Counted from the first letter of the stretch, positions 37,587 through 51,418 are shown. The stretch: DNA of 64,000 nucleotides from Lepidodermella squamata (GCA_047495785.1 JBLDXI010000011.1:744001-808000), one strand, 5' to 3'. Notes: generated by a model not told the origin, from the sequence alone. Translations and numbers: made by a program.

Positions 37587-37760
37587 GGCTAAATATGATT
37601 TTCGAGAAATTATGATTTCAGTGTTCAGCCAAGAGGGATCGATGCGCCTCGAGAGCCTAAAAGCTCGGCCTATTGCCGACTGTTTAAAAGCATTTACCGA
37701 TCATCTCACAACATGTTTATTCAGTAAGCAAAAGAGTTCCCGATAATTGCGCGACCTACA

Positions 37761-40700
37761 TCACGTAAAATCTGGCCTAATTTCGGACAAAACAGGCAAG
37801 GGCTTTTTGAATCCGAGACGGCCAGTTAAAATATGAATGTTAATAACTTCCTCTTCAAGTTTAAGTTGGGCAGCCTCGGAAAATCGACAGCCGCCAAGTT
37901 TTGTCAGTTCCACCTTCGATTGTTCGGATACGTAAATTCTAAGAGGCAAAGCGTGAGATTCCATTAAACACACGACCTCCAGAATATCGCCTGCTAGACT
38001 GTATCTCGGTGCTTTAAATCCAACTATCCCGGCTGATATTGGCCCAGAATGGATAGCACATTTCAGCTGCAAAGCGTTTTTGTCTCGATCTGAGCCAGAG
38101 GCTTCCCGAAGTTCGTGAACAAGAGCCATCATTTCTAGAGCTAAATTCGCGATTTCAGACACATGCCTTGTACCATTCGGCTTTGGAAGTCCGCTGGCAA
38201 AGATCATTCCATAGCCTGAGTAACACAAAAACATGATTTACGAATTCTTGCGATTCTAACTTCATCCCACCATTATGATCTATTTTGCATATATCGCGAG
38301 CTTCGATGATGTGATCGAGTTGTATGAAGAAGTTCTCGATCACATTGACAGCATTCTCAGGCTCTGAATCTTCATCAAGGCCCTCCAAGCCCGATAAACT
38401 TGCACAGAGAACTGTTACAGAATCGAAATGCTGAGGCGCTATGAGTCGCCCAGCGGTCATCTCCATGACCAAGAATCTAGGAACGGTCTCTTTTAGAAGG
38501 TCCTGAGTTGTGATTTTCTCATCAGTGAGCTTCTCAACTTCAACGTGAAGCTGGGCCTCAATATCATCGCCGCGAGATTCGAGCACAATCATCATTTGAT
38601 CGATCAAATTAACGTCTCTGGAAACAGTAGAAACTAGGCAAAGTTGTAATCGAGAGTTGAAACATACTTTCCGCCATTCAGTTCTTTGATGACTTGACAG
38701 ATGATGTGGGCAGTTGGCCGGTTTTCAGCCCTCTCAGCCCAACAATTTCTGAAAAAACTCGATTACCTAAAGTTCGGAGGTTTGAAGGAGCGGAAACTGA
38801 CCTAGCGATTTCGAGATACTCGCTCATGTCATCCTCCAAAGGCTTTTTCACCTCAGGCCTGAAATCCGGAGCTGTGCTTCGCCTCTTTCTAAGCTTCTCG
38901 CAAATCACTTGTGGTGGAAGGAGGGTGTTAGCGAATGGTTTCTCCCTTGTTAGAATTTCAAAGATCAACATGCCAAAGGAATAGATATCGCCAGGTGCGC
39001 TGCCGCGAATTGGTCTAGCTTCTTTGAAAATCCTCAACAACTCAGGAGCTGTGTAGAAGAAATCCTTTTCTTCATCGAACTGAATGTTGATAGCATCCGG
39101 GTTGATGTTGCTGTATTTGATTGCCGGAGCTTGTTGAACGGGCGCATTCTTTTTCGAGGCGCTGATTTCAATTTTAGGAATCGATTTCCGAATTCCGTCC
39201 AAAGTTAGGCTGGAGCCAGTTACATTCTCCGAATTGCGTTTCGCAGCCTCAGCTTTGACAAGTAAGGGTAAAGGGATGTTGCTAATTTTGCAGGTCCATC
39301 TAGCGTCGACTTTAGAAGAGAAGGGAACATCAAATTCAGAGTAAAGGTTATGCTAAAGTTTGGATAACATTTGACAACAAGCAACAAAAACAAGCATACT
39401 GAATCCCGCCGTAACCCTAAACTATGGATGCCGTAGGCTCAGCCCAAGAATCTAGGCTTAATCCTATTCCAAGCAATACTAGTGTAGCTAAAACTAAACC
39501 CAAATAAAACGTAAACATGGTTTAACCCTAGCTGCAATCCTAACCCTAACCCTAACCCTAACCCTAATTGACAGCGCTAAAATCCTAACGCATTTCCCAA
39601 GTAAATTGCTAATGCTTTTGTTTTTCCAATTCTAATGCCAACTCACTGAATATATTTTCCGGCTTCAAGCGACCGTGTGAGCCGATAGCCGACTGATGTA
39701 AAAACTGCAACCCATGCGCAATATCGCTAATGAAGCTGATCGCGAAAACCTTATCCAAATTCAGATCGGTTCGACTCAAAAGTGAGGCTAGAGTTCCCTT
39801 GGAACAGTACTGCTGCACAGAGCAAACTCTCTCCCCAGACAAAGTCACGCCGTGAAAAGCATTGACATTTTGATGATGAACACTTCTTCGCTCCAGCAAC
39901 TGAGCAACAAGTTCTTTGCTTGGTACAACAGTTTTCCGAACCAGCTGCCTCACGTAAACAGGCTCGCCGACGTAGATCCCTTTAACGCCTGTCCTGCCAT
40001 TTGGCCCAACAGGCTTATCCTCCTTAATTTGCGGCAATTCATTGAATTTGAACTTGCCCTTTCCAAGAGGTACGACTATGTCATTTTGAATATGAGAAAC
40101 CGTATTCAACAGATCGAGCTTGATACTTTTCCCGAAATTTGCATCGTCGACAAAACTACTTTGAGAGCTCAGGCGTGTCGCTCGAGTTCGTAATTTATCC
40201 AACGGGTTGATCTCAATGGCTTCCAAGGCCTTGCCGTCAACATTGAAGTCGATGTCATCAAATTCGATGATAACCATTTTCCGCAGACTTTCCTCTTCCA
40301 AAGCTCGATTTCTAGCAATTCGTCTCATGATATACGATATCAATAAGATGACCAATACAAGGAATATGAATCCAGCCACACTTGATGTAATGATCGGCAC
40401 AAGGTCCAACGGCTCTGCTGGACAGTTTGATCCTTCTAGTTTGCAAAAATCTTCGACTGGGATTCGGATCCCACTGCCAATCCAATGCGGCACTGCTTCA
40501 TGAATGATTTCCCCATTCGTGACCGTGTAAACGATTTCGACTTTAGTTTGATTGTGGACCTTTTTGATATTCAAAATTTCGTAAGAAACAAAATCACGAT
40601 CGCAATGCTCCGAGTAGCCGATTGTGTAGTTAGCGTCGGTAACTTGAAATAACGAATTGAAAAATAAATGATCATCAACTTGTCTACTTACAGCTGTATT

Positions 40701-42075
40701 TAGTACCGCAATAGAGATTCGTCACCCTTGGATACTCGCCAGGTATCTGTTGCGAGATCTCGACGGCCCTTGCCACCATCCGCAGTTGCTGATACATCAA
40801 AGCATCGACAGCGACCGCATCTATAGGTCCCACGTTCACAGGCTTGAAAAAACAACACATTAAGGTAATCGAGAGTGATTGTTATTCGAACCTTGTAGTC
40901 AGTGAATTCCAGCCGTTTCTGCCTGAGGACCATCAAGCCATCCGGACCGTATGTGTACAATTGGTCGAAAATACCAGTCAACACGCCCGTGAGGTGAATG
41001 ATCAACAGAAATTTGCCATTAGCCAAAACCTCTTGATTAATCTCATTTATCTGACGCAAAAACTCAGGCAGGTCATGCGTATCGTCCAATATCATGAATG
41101 TAGCCGTTGCTTCCCTTAGCAGTATTTCCTTAGCCTGTTGAGGGCTGCACAGCTTGCCCCGGGCGTAGTAGCGGGTGCAGAAGTAAGATTTGGTGATGAT
41201 AAGATCGCCAAAGTCCATTCGCAACAGGGGTGAGATTTCTTCGATTGCGAGCAGGATTTCCTTGTACATAGCATCAAATGTCGGCCAGTTCGGCGAGAAT
41301 AGGAAATGAAATCTGCGCCATCGGTAGTATCTTGCGAAATAGTAAGCCAGGTGAACTAAACTAACAAGTAAATGTTCTATCAGCGATGAATCTAGAGGCA
41401 CCTACCCAAGCTGTGAGGCTCAAGACCTTCGTATATGAGTTTCGGGCCGATATCCGAAGCCTGAACCGCGTCGCCGTCATTATGGCTGAAACAGCACGAC
41501 GAAAGCGTCGCAGAACTATCCGGCAAAGTCTCTGTGATTTCGTCAAGTTGGACACAACGAGCCGGTGAGCATTCGGCAATATCAATCACTGCGGCGATTT
41601 CAGCGCCTTCATTCTCCGGCGAGGTCAAAGCAGCCTGAATTTGCGCTTCCATGTCCTCGCTGAAGCTTGGCTTGATGAAAATCGGCTTGATAGTTACGTT
41701 CCTTAGATACGCGTAATCTTGCTTGTAAGAATCGCCGTCTATATTCATGAGAGTTCGATCGACCGGGGACATGCTTAAGTAGCTAAGTCTCCGCATTTCA
41801 GGCCGAACAGCGTGATAGAATAGACTTTCGGCCTCTTCATGGGTAAAACGAACAGCTTCGATCAGTTGGTCTGAAACTTGTAATTCTGGGTCGTTCTGGT
41901 GACTTTCTTCGCCAGATTCGTCCAAATCAATATGAACTGCGATAAACACGGTTTTAGCCGGTTCGCGTAGCTTGTTAAGATCATCAGGCAGCGTCAAGTT
42001 AGGATGGTGACTGTGAATTCCTTGCTCACAGATCGATCCCGCAAACGTGACGCTTAGTAAAAAGAGAACTTTCAT
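37761..42075 (-). CDS. Receptor guanylyl cyclase, probably catalytically dead
   Basis: Eight minus-strand exons (42075-41406, 41355-40892, 40842-40692, 40642-39647, 39309-38802, 38748-38668, 38617-38271, 38215-37761) give about 1,223 residues. I start at the second in-frame Met because it opens a clean signal peptide (KVLFLLSVTFAGS); a Met 24 codons earlier exists. Domain order is as in its neighbours. In the cyclase domain both metal-binding Asp residues are gone (the FSDIVGFT block reads CASLSGLE; the GDAY block reads GYGM), and the Asn and Arg of the VNxASRMES block are Glu and Leu. It cannot bind two metals in the known way, yet the frame is intact. It may act as a ligand receptor, decoy or dimer partner. 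Exons 6 and 7 match the first cyclase in length. TTTATT (37716-37721) precedes the next gene by about 130 bp. Confidence 0.85.
39537..39568. repeat. Interstitial TTAGGG run in an intron
   Basis: Four and a half perfect ccctaa units stand at the equivalent intron position to the TTAGGG-rich intron of the neighbouring cyclase, surrounded by decayed copies (39405-39600). Confidence 0.8.
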
Positions 42076-42366
42076 GCTTTTGATGCTTTTGATAAAAAAC
42101 AAGGTGCAATGACGGATGGAATGTTGATTACTCGTGCGATTTTTCAAGTGATTGGATCAATAAGTAGATACTGAAAGGCCAATTGAGTCGGCTGATGATA
42201 TCGAAATAAAAATATCGAATAATTAGCAGAAGATACTCCATTTCAATTGATGTTTGACGCTGCATGCCTGCTCATCGAACTGGAACTTCAAGAGGAGGAA
42301 CGAGATAATTGATCAAATTTTCTCCTTTATGGCGAATAATCGATTGATTTTATTCTTTATTCTTAT

Positions 42367-43125
42367 ATGACGAAAATTGATAATTTTTTGCACAAATATA
42401 TGCGGAAAATTGATGGACACTCCTGGCAATTTCAGAATGGCTTCCCTATTAATACTGAACAATTTCTGAACCTGATTGCTTTCGCGGAAGATGGAACTTT
42501 AATAGGCATGAGTCATGAAGAAATTAAATTATTACTGGATGCTTTCAATAAAGCGTGTGCGGAACTAGCTTTGAAAATCAGCATTAGTAAAACCCAATAA
42601 ATGGTGATCGGTGATGATAGCAGCTATCAACTTGAATTAGACGGCAAACTATTGGAAAAAGTCACATCTTTCAAATATTTAGGAAGCATCATTACTTCCG
42701 ATGGGAAAATGGACGAGGAGATCAAGGCACGCATAGCGAAAGCTGGCGGCTGCTTTGGTGCCCTCAATAAACTTATGTGCAATAGGAAACACGTCAGCTT
42801 AGCTACGAAATTGAAAATTCTTAAATGCGTTGTTATTCCTACCGTCACCTATGCTTGCGAAACCTGGAACCTGGCCACCCAACAATAGCAAAGGCTAAAT
42901 GTTATTTTTATGCGCTGGCTCAGAACAATTGCGGGTATGTTTAGAACGGACTATGTTCCTAATGTAGATATTAGACTAATCTGCGACGTAATGGAATTGA
43001 GTAAATTGATTGAAATATTTCGTCTGAAATATCGTCATTTTGGCACGGCCGAAAAATCGCCTCATAATTGGCGGATGCGACTTAAGGCATTTAAATATTT
43101 TTTTCGGCCGATACCATCGTGCTGA
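42367..43125 (+). mobile_element. Non-LTR retrotransposon reverse-transcriptase remnant
   Basis: One frame, interrupted by stops at 42598-42600 and near 42886, matches the C-terminal part of an endonuclease/reverse-transcriptase polyprotein. It has a degraded FADD box (FAED), LKISISKTQ, the family-typical block FKYLGSIITSDGKMDEEI followed by an RIAKA helix, and a WNL segment. Neither the N-terminal domains nor a 3' tail can be seen. It is a dead fragment between two cyclase genes. Confidence 0.75.
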
Positions 43126-46100
43126 CCTGAGCTTTCTGAATATGTATTTAGACTAGAAATAAGATGAGTCTAACAAGGTGCAAACCGTCAGAGTTTACCT
43201 GCGACCGGACATTTTCTAGTGCGTTATGGCGTGTGGCTGAAAAATGGTGATTTAATTTGTGGGAGCGACCATTTTTTGCTCATTTTTTGCCTTGATCGTA
43301 AATTATCGATTTTCGAGTTTGCGTTAACAGCATTTGAGTGGAGTCTCCATAACGTTATTCCTCTCAAGCCGCAACATGTTGACATCGAACGCTTCAAAAA
43401 GAGTGTGAATGTCCTAGGCTGCACCTCATCACCGTGATAAACACAGCCGAAATTCTTGCGTAAATAAAAAATGCATAGATTTCAGAAGGGCTGTGCAAGC
43501 TTTGCAAGAAGATTGAAGCAACTCCCGTTAGTGAATAGCATGACAAGTTATATTGTTTTAGTTCACTCTATTTAGAGAAACGGCTTCGACAAGAGCCGCT
43601 CTCTGAAAACCTAATGATAAAACAATAGAGCAATTGCTTCGCTTTTGATGTTTGAAAAGTTCATTGTTTCCTTGTTTTTATTTTCAATATCATCCTAACC
43701 CTCTTGATTGAAGCAGACTGAGTAGTCAGAAATTGCGAAAATCACACCAATGTTTCTGGTTACTGTACAATAGCCCTAAGCCCAAAATCACAGTGCTACG
43801 CCATGTCAGCCGGCCACTACTTGTTTTTACGGAATTCGTCAGTTCCGTCAATTCAGGATGACGTTTTGCCTCCGTTTTGTTTACTCCAACATTTTTGCGT
43901 TTTGCTGCTTAAAAAGGCTCCGACTGTTCCGCTCTATTAAAGCTTGAGCTTTCATCGAAAGAACAATAGAATAATGAATTTAAAATGTCATCATTAAAAC
44001 ATACAAAGAACCCCAGATAGTAAAACTATAACGTCAACATTGCATTTTTATTTATCAAAGCAATTATTATTTTTGATAAAAATGTGCATTGTTTTGCTGT
44101 GATCGTCAACACCGCTAAAAATATTTGTGCATGTTTAGCCTGCTTTATGCTCTTCCCGTTCCATATTGCTTCACCAATGTAAAAGCTATGCATATGACCC
44201 GTAAAAGCTCAAACGTGTTTCTGTCCATCACTGGAAAATAAGTGCAAACTGTACTGGTTGGTTGAGAGCTGGTTGTGACATGAAAACATGTGGATGATGT
44301 CTGCTCCTATTCATGTCTCGAAGAAAATTGTTCACTCTGAACGAGATAATTCAAGCTTCAGTCCAGTCACAGCTACAACGGCAGATGGATGTGCGATATA
44401 GCATCCACATCAACTTTTACATCTCTCGACAGTAATGGACTTTTCGTTTTCTTCCCATTTTGAGTCCATTTTGCAATAAAAATGTGAGACTTTGGAAAAA
44501 ACAATACGAGACAAGAGACCGATATGCGGGGTTCGGTGGAAAATAAGATTCAAAAACCAGAGCTTTCAGCTCCGTTTCCACTGCTAACAGAAAACGAATA
44601 CTGTTTTTCGAAAACGGTGTTCTACATAAACAGGCAATACATGTGCGATAGAAATTGGAGAAGTACTCTATACGTTCAATTTTTCCCGGCAATCTTTAAT
44701 CGCCCTGAAATGAGCATTTTTTATTTTCGCGAAATTTAGGATTCGATTGTCCACATTCAACATACAGCCCTCACTTTTCACCGAGTTGGAAAATATCTAA
44801 ATATTAAGCGGGATCGGATTTTCTGGTTTTTCATTTAGCTGGCACATGTACGATATACCTTTTGTTTTGCAGCGGCATTAATGCGTCTCCCGCGTTTATT
44901 TTTGAATCGACCAATGGCGTGCGAGCAAATAATTGTTATGGAAAACTAGCCTTTCACGGCTTTTTAGTGACCGGAGGAAACCAAGCGGATCCGTAAATTA
45001 GCACATTTAGCACAGATCCATGAAATGTGTTCGGCAAACGACAGCCACTGTGCTGGGACACTGTCATATTGGTAAGAGTACGAAGACGTTCTTATGTGAA
45101 AACTTCAACAACTTCAAGCACATTGGCGTTCGTCCTCTGTTAACTGACAAAAAATACGAACTCATTATCGCACAAATGGGATTGTGTACAGATGATGTCT
45201 AAGACGTGTTCATTCTTGAGCAAAAAAATTGTCCGGCAAATGTTTAGATCGTTCGAGATAGTGTATTTCGTACAGGATGCTCTATGATCTATTATTTGGC
45301 TTGCAGACAAAAACAACTGAACAACGAAATAATGACAAAAAGACATGCCCAGTCGGAATTGAATGACACTGTTCTCAAGACAGGCATCTAGCTCCGACTT
45401 CAGGTGTTGAAGATCTACACAGCCACATCGCCTCATCGGTTAGTCTTGAAACGCTGCAACCGTGGCTGACATGAAACATGTTTTCAGACTTGCCGGTTCA
45501 AAAATGATGCCAGACAGAACTATGTTCGTGGACGAAGCCAAAAAAAGAACGCAACATACCAGTTGCGCAAGCAAATTTACAAACGGTTAGGCTTCAGGAC
45601 AATGCAATTTTATAAACAACAAAACATGTTGACGGGAACATTCAAAATTAAGGACTCATTATTATTTTTAATTACAACAAATTTTCAATGCAACAATTTC
45701 ACTTAATAACAGAGCGCACTTTCAGTAATTGGAGCAAGCGTAGTATTGCCACTGAAGCAACATTAAGTTAATCATTTGACTGTGGCGCATATAATAAATG
45801 AAAAGTAATTAAAAATACTGTCTCATTGTTCTATTTCCTTTTGTTGCGAACACCGTTTGTTGCTTAGAAGATTTTCACAATTGAGAGTGTTGCATCAAAG
45901 GAAAGCATTCGACGCGACCCTTTTAATTTGTTTCTGCGATTGCATTCTCGAAGATGTGGCAATAGCGTTGTGGATTCCATGAAGTTACCGTTTCGGTAAA
46001 AGTCTCCATTTGACGGTGTGTATTTTAAGCGGCGATAGTTTTACCGTAGATGTAATTGCGGCAGTTGCTATTTAACGCAAGCTTTTGTCTTCTTACACAC

Positions 46101-46150
46101 TCAGCGAGCGCAATAAACATTCTGCGCCGTGGAGGGATCACTTTGCTTCA
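43126..46150. other. Long intergenic stretch, no gene seen
   Basis: About 3 kb of AT-rich sequence between cyclase genes. Reading frames are short and lack coding character. A short frame near 45020 has a GHxxIGKST phrase but nothing else of a GTPase. Confidence 0.4.
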
Positions 46151-46170
46151 TCGGATCGATCTAGAATTTT

Positions 46171-46922
46171 AGCACATTTTCTGGCCCGCCGGTGTTTCCT
46201 CCGCGCGCGCGCTCCTATTAGTTGGGGCTTATTGCGCAACATTTCAAGATAATTATAGCCTACCCCCGCTCCCATGCACTCGAGCGCGCCATGAGCGCCC
46301 GTCCGCCAAGTCTAAGACAGTTTGCTAAGTTGAAGACAAGCATGCTGCATGCTCTCCAACAAAAATATAAGCCCACCCTTGAAAAGGATGTTTGGTATTG
46401 TTAATACGACAACAAAATTGACTGCATCGTGGCATACACGACTTTATTTGATGGATCTGTTCGTATCCAAAAACACCGGCCATAAGAATTCAAAAAGGTG
46501 ATTTCAGAGAAAGGATGCGATGGATTTTTTTCGAAGAACACGCTTTTTATGAAAAATTATAAAATTAAAAAAAAAATAAACTGGAAATAGCCATTTTAGG
46601 CGCGCTATTTTAGGCTATTTTAGGGTGATGTTGAACACTTCAGGGAAAAATTCTGTTCAAAGTTAAAATCAACTTGAAATACCAATGAAAAAAGCGAAAA
46701 TACGAAAATTTCGCCTTTTATTCCACCCACCACGCATATCCAACCACTAGCGCGCCGTTATTCTCCTGAATTTTCGACTTGTACATTTTCCTGCGAGCGC
46801 GCGAGGGAGGGCTGCAATTATTTGTTGCGCAATAAATGCGAGCGAGGCGTATTTACGCGTAAAACGAGCCAACCAATAGGAGCGCGCGCACGGAGGAAAC
46901 ACCGGCGGGCCGGAAAATGTGC
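46171..46922. repeat. Imperfect 55-bp inverted repeats flanking 0.65 kb
   Basis: 46171-46225 (centre ggcccgccggtgtttcctcc) matches the reverse complement of 46868-46922 with about four mismatches. Homology extends weakly inwards through attgcgcaac. It looks like a MITE or a folded-back duplicate. Confidence 0.6.
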
Positions 46923-47068
46923 AGAATTTTAAGAGGCGAACGAGAAAATTGATCAAATGATCAATTGCTTGTTTTCTCAAGAGGTCAAGACTCAAAACAA
47001 GGAACTTGAAACCCATTTGAATCAAAATTGCTTTTTTATTCTTATCAAAAAAATTTAGAAACTATAAA

Positions 47069-50000
47069 CTATTTAAAGTCATGCTCTGACAGGGGCGCCG
47101 CCAGTGAAAGATCCGGAAGGGGTTTATCAAATCCTATCTTGCCCTTGAGAAAATACGTCAAAATGCAGCCTTTGCCCTTCATCGTCACGTTGCCACGTTC
47201 TTCGAGTTGAAAACCGCCAATTTGATCGAGAAGGGCTTTACATTCAGGGCTGACGTGAATGCGCAGGGCTAGGCCGCTGCTCTCCATTCTAGACGCGTAA
47301 TTCACCGAATCTCCGAATAAGCAGTACCTAGGCATCTTAAGGCCAACCACCCCAGCCACGACAGGCCCGGAATGAATCCCGCATCTTAGTTGCAAAGTTC
47401 GACCGGGCCGATGGGAGATTCGAAAATTCGTCACGCAACTCAAGATATCAAGAGCCATCGACGCTATTTCAGCCGCGTGTTGAATGCCATTTCTGCAGGG
47501 TAACCCGCTCGCAACCATATAAGCATCGCCAATAGTTTCTACCTTGTAGACATCATACGAGTCGATAATATGGTCGAATTGGCTGTACAGATCATTTAGC
47601 AGCTCGACAATCTCCATTGGGCTGGACTCTGAGGCGAGTGATGTGAAGCCGACTATGTCTGAGAAGTAGATCGTCACAGATTCGTAGGTTTCAGGGTGAA
47701 CCACTCGGCCGGCCTTCAACTCGTCTACAACGTATTTCGGCAGCATTTTTGATAGAAGCTCTTCAGATCGCTTCTGTTCCTCGCTCAGCTGCTTCGTCCG
47801 CTCGTTCACGGTTTCTTCGAGGTTTTCGGCGTAGGTCTCGAGCATGCTGATCATTTGATCGACCAAGTTATTCTCTCTAAATTAGATTTCCAGGGTTTCG
47901 GTTCCGTAAAATGATGCAATAACAAAATCTTACCTTCCATTGTTTTTATGTTGCAAATCGCGGAGAATCATGTGAAACGGTGGTCTGGCTACTGGGATCT
48001 CGTTCCAACACGACCTAGGATGGAAACAGGAATAATTCAGAATAAATGGTTAGATACTTATTATCAAAACCTTTATTCTAATAATTGATCAACTTATTTA
48101 TCCCGAACCTTAGTATTGACCTTACAATTAGCTCATACCACACCCCTATCATTTTTCGAACTTCCGCCCCAGTAATTTTACTTTACTAAATCCATCCGCG
48201 TGATTCAGGTCGAAAGCATAAAAAACGGATGTCGAAGAGCTATTCTTGCCGCCGATCATTTGATACTTTAAAAGCACTCACTTGGCAATATTGATCAGGT
48301 CTTGCATCTCCTCGTTGTATTCTTCCGGAATGACGGGTCTTGTGGGTACTTCGCCTGCAGTTCGCAAGTGCTCGACGAGTTCTGTGGAAACATGGAAATT
48401 TCAAGATAAACACGAATCTGTACCAAAACGCCTAAAATAGCTCTTTCTCGATGTTATCATTAGATTTCCTGAGAGTAAAACAAAAACGTATAATCAAACC
48501 TTGGTCGGAAAACGGTGTAGACGCGTAAGGCGGTTGGCGTGTGATAATCTCTGAGATGATAATACCAAACGAATAAATGTCACCAGGTTGTGTTCCGCGT
48601 GGATTTCGCTTCAGTTTAGGCGTTCGTAAAATTTCAGGCGCCATCCATTGAAAAGCTGGCTCAATCTCATTCGGCATAACAGCCACTTGATTAAAGCCTG
48701 TTGTACTGAACACTGATCGATACGTCCCATCGTTCATTAGAGTGGTGCTTTTATGATTAGAGGTATCGAATGTCTCGTCAATCGACCCAATTTTCCGTAG
48801 AAAATAGCCGCCAACGCGAAGAAAAGCTCGTTGAAGAATCGAGATATTTCTCGTTTTTCCTGCAATGGATTTCACGAGAGTTTCAGCTGTTTTGGTGGCT
48901 ATTTTAGCTCCCATCTTCGATTTAGGCCGTTCCGCTAAACTCGCAACCGGAATGTTAGCGATTTTACAAAACCACCTAGCGTCTATCAAAATGTTTTCCG
49001 AGGTTAGCTGGCCATGCGATCTAACAGGGGTTTGATGCAAATACGCCATGCCGCAAGCGATATCGTTGACAAATGACATTTTAAACAGCTTGTTGAGTTT
49101 GACTTTTTTCTGGCTCAGTAAGTTTGCCAAAGTCCCTTTCGTACAGAAAGCATGGACTGAGCAGATTCTTGAGGGGTCAATGGTTAAGCCAAGGAATTGG
49201 TTGACATTGTTATGGTTTAGATCTCGAAGTTGGATCAACTCTTTTACCAGCTTTTGATCGATTCGATGCGTCTTTGAGCAAGTTAGGCGTACAAATACAG
49301 TATCGCCCCGTAACGTCGCTTTTACAAAAGACTTTCCGGTCAAACTGAAGTCCTCAGTAGATTTGCCCCTCTTGAGAGTTGGGATCAGACTTACTAGGGA
49401 ATCGCCTACAGCAGTATGGCCGGATATCTTCTTTGTAACGCCCTCCTGAAAGACGAGATCTGAAAATTTAATAAGGACCAAGGATCTTATAATTTCCTCT
49501 TCCCTCCGCCTCATTTTCTCTCTTCTGATGCTGAGAAAGATGAATGTTGCGATTCCGCCTGAGACTAACAGGAATCCTATTACAGCTGGCGGTACGATTG
49601 GCCGAAGGTCGATTGGTGGTGGAGGGCAGCCAGCTCCGTCCAATATGCAGAAATCTTCAACGGGTGCAATTGTTCCTGATCCTAGCCAGTGGGGTTTTGT
49701 GTGGCTGTAAGAGATCAACTGGCCGTCCCATATGTAGAAAACACGCTCGATGGCGGCAATTTTGGAGGAAGTGTTGCGTTTGACGTTGAGCACTTCGGCT
49801 ACAGCAAAATCTCGATCGCAATGCGGCGCATAACCAACCCAGTCTTTAGTGTCATCAACTGGAAAAAGACGGAAATTAATTTTCGAGCATAAACATTCAC
49901 AAAAATTCAACCGTAACAAAATGAAAGCTAGAGGGAACTACAAACGTGAAAGAAGGAAATCATTGTACCATTTTTGAGGATCAATTTCTGAAATGAATTG

Positions 50001-51180
50001 AGAAATGCTTACAGGTGAACGCTGTGCCGCAAAACATGTCCGATGGTCGTGTGTAATTTTCCGGGTAAAGCTCAAAAATTTCGACTGCCTTCGCCAACAG
50101 TCGCAACTCCGCATACATCAACGCGTCGACCCCCACAGCTTCAACGCCCATCGTCATATGGGGAACAAAATCCGGAAACCGCATCCGTTTCTGGCTCAAC
50201 AGCATCATCCCATCCGGCGCTTCTAACATCAGCCGTTCAACAATAGGAGACATAACTCCGGTTAAATGGATCAGAAATATCGCCTTCCCATTCAACAGGC
50301 GGCTGTCATCTTTACTGATTTCGTTGATTTGGCGAATGAACACTGGCATATCGTGCTCGGTCTCAAGTAACAGGAAAATCGCCGTGGCTTGTCGTAGAAC
50401 CAACTCCTTAGCATGATTCGCACTGCATACATTACCCTTAGCTAGATAAGTCGTGCAAAAGTACGATTTCGAGATTATCAACTTCTTCCCACCATCCTCG
50501 ACTAGATTTTCAGAGACCTCCTCGAATATTTCGCTCAAATCTTGATAGAACGTATCGAAAGTTGGCCAATTTGGGGAGAAAACGAAATGAAACCGCCGCC
50601 AGTTGTAAGTTCTGGCAAGATATGCTGTTAAATGGACTAGGCTATGGGGTTCCAAGGATTCGTAGACCAAGCTCGGTCCAGCTTGGGAAGCAGCGATTTC
50701 TTCCTCTGAATGGCTGTCGAAGCAACAAGTCGATAATATCGCTACATTTTTCTCTAACATCCCGCTCAAATCTAAAAGTTGCTCGCATCGTTTCGGCGAA
50801 CAGGTTGCTACATCAAGAAGAGCAGCCACCCGCCCCTCTGCTTTTTTCAGTTGTTCCATCATAACAAGGCTATGCTCCGCCGTGAAAAATAGCGGTTTTA
50901 TGTCGACTTGAGAATAATTTAGTGTTAGATTTAGCGAATCTTTATGAGTGAAAACGCTGTGTTGATCCTTGTAGACTGCAATACGGGTTTTTCGTCTATT
51001 CTGAGCTGAAACTGCTGAGTTGAAGGTTTCAATGGCTTTCTCTAGGTTCCAGCTGGATTTGTTGCTTCCAACAGGCCATTCGTCGGTTATAACGGCGATG
51101 TAAGCAGTCTTGATCTGAATGATTAAACTGGATTCAGCAGATGCGAATCCAATCGTGGAGAGGAGAAGTAGGAAGAGCAT
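47069..51180 (-). CDS. Receptor guanylyl cyclase, catalytic site intact
   Basis: Five minus-strand exons (51180-50013, 49858-48500, 48381-48282, 48014-47934, 47876-47069) give about 1,171 residues. Order: signal peptide ([13 protein letters not shown]), ANF-receptor-like ligand domain to about 440, membrane span near 485-505, kinase-homology domain, coiled coil, and a cyclase domain in a single exon. All expected residues are present: Asp in YFSDIVGFT, Glu and Asp in [11 protein letters not shown], Cys and Asn-Arg in [15 protein letters not shown]. It should make cGMP as a homodimer at the plasma membrane, probably in sensory cells. It lacks the intron that splits the cyclase domain and the kinase-domain intron of the other two. 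Its KHD has an extra loop. Polyadenylation signal at 47035-47040 (minus). Confidence 0.9.
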
Positions 51181-51418
51181 GAGATATTCTCTATTTATTG
51201 TCTAGTAAAAAAGGTGTTGAAGTTAAACTGATGAATTTCACAGAAATGTACTCATTACAAGTTCTGAACTTAAAATGGACGAAATTGCTTTCAAGTTGAT
51301 TGATAAAAATCGAAAAAACAACAAACAATAAACTTAAAAACTACAGAATCGATCGATATTTTTAAAAAGTGTTTAGGTTTTCCGTCTCGAGCGCTGTTCT
51401 TCAGTTCAGCCGACAAAG

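Noticed and set aside
42367-43125. Active retrotransposon
   Set aside because: Two in-frame stops, a degraded catalytic box and no N-terminal domains show it is a dead fragment.
45020-45202. Short frame with GHCHIGKST, like a translation-factor P-loop
   Set aside because: No other GTPase motif (DxxG, NKxD) in any nearby frame; 60 codons; probably chance.
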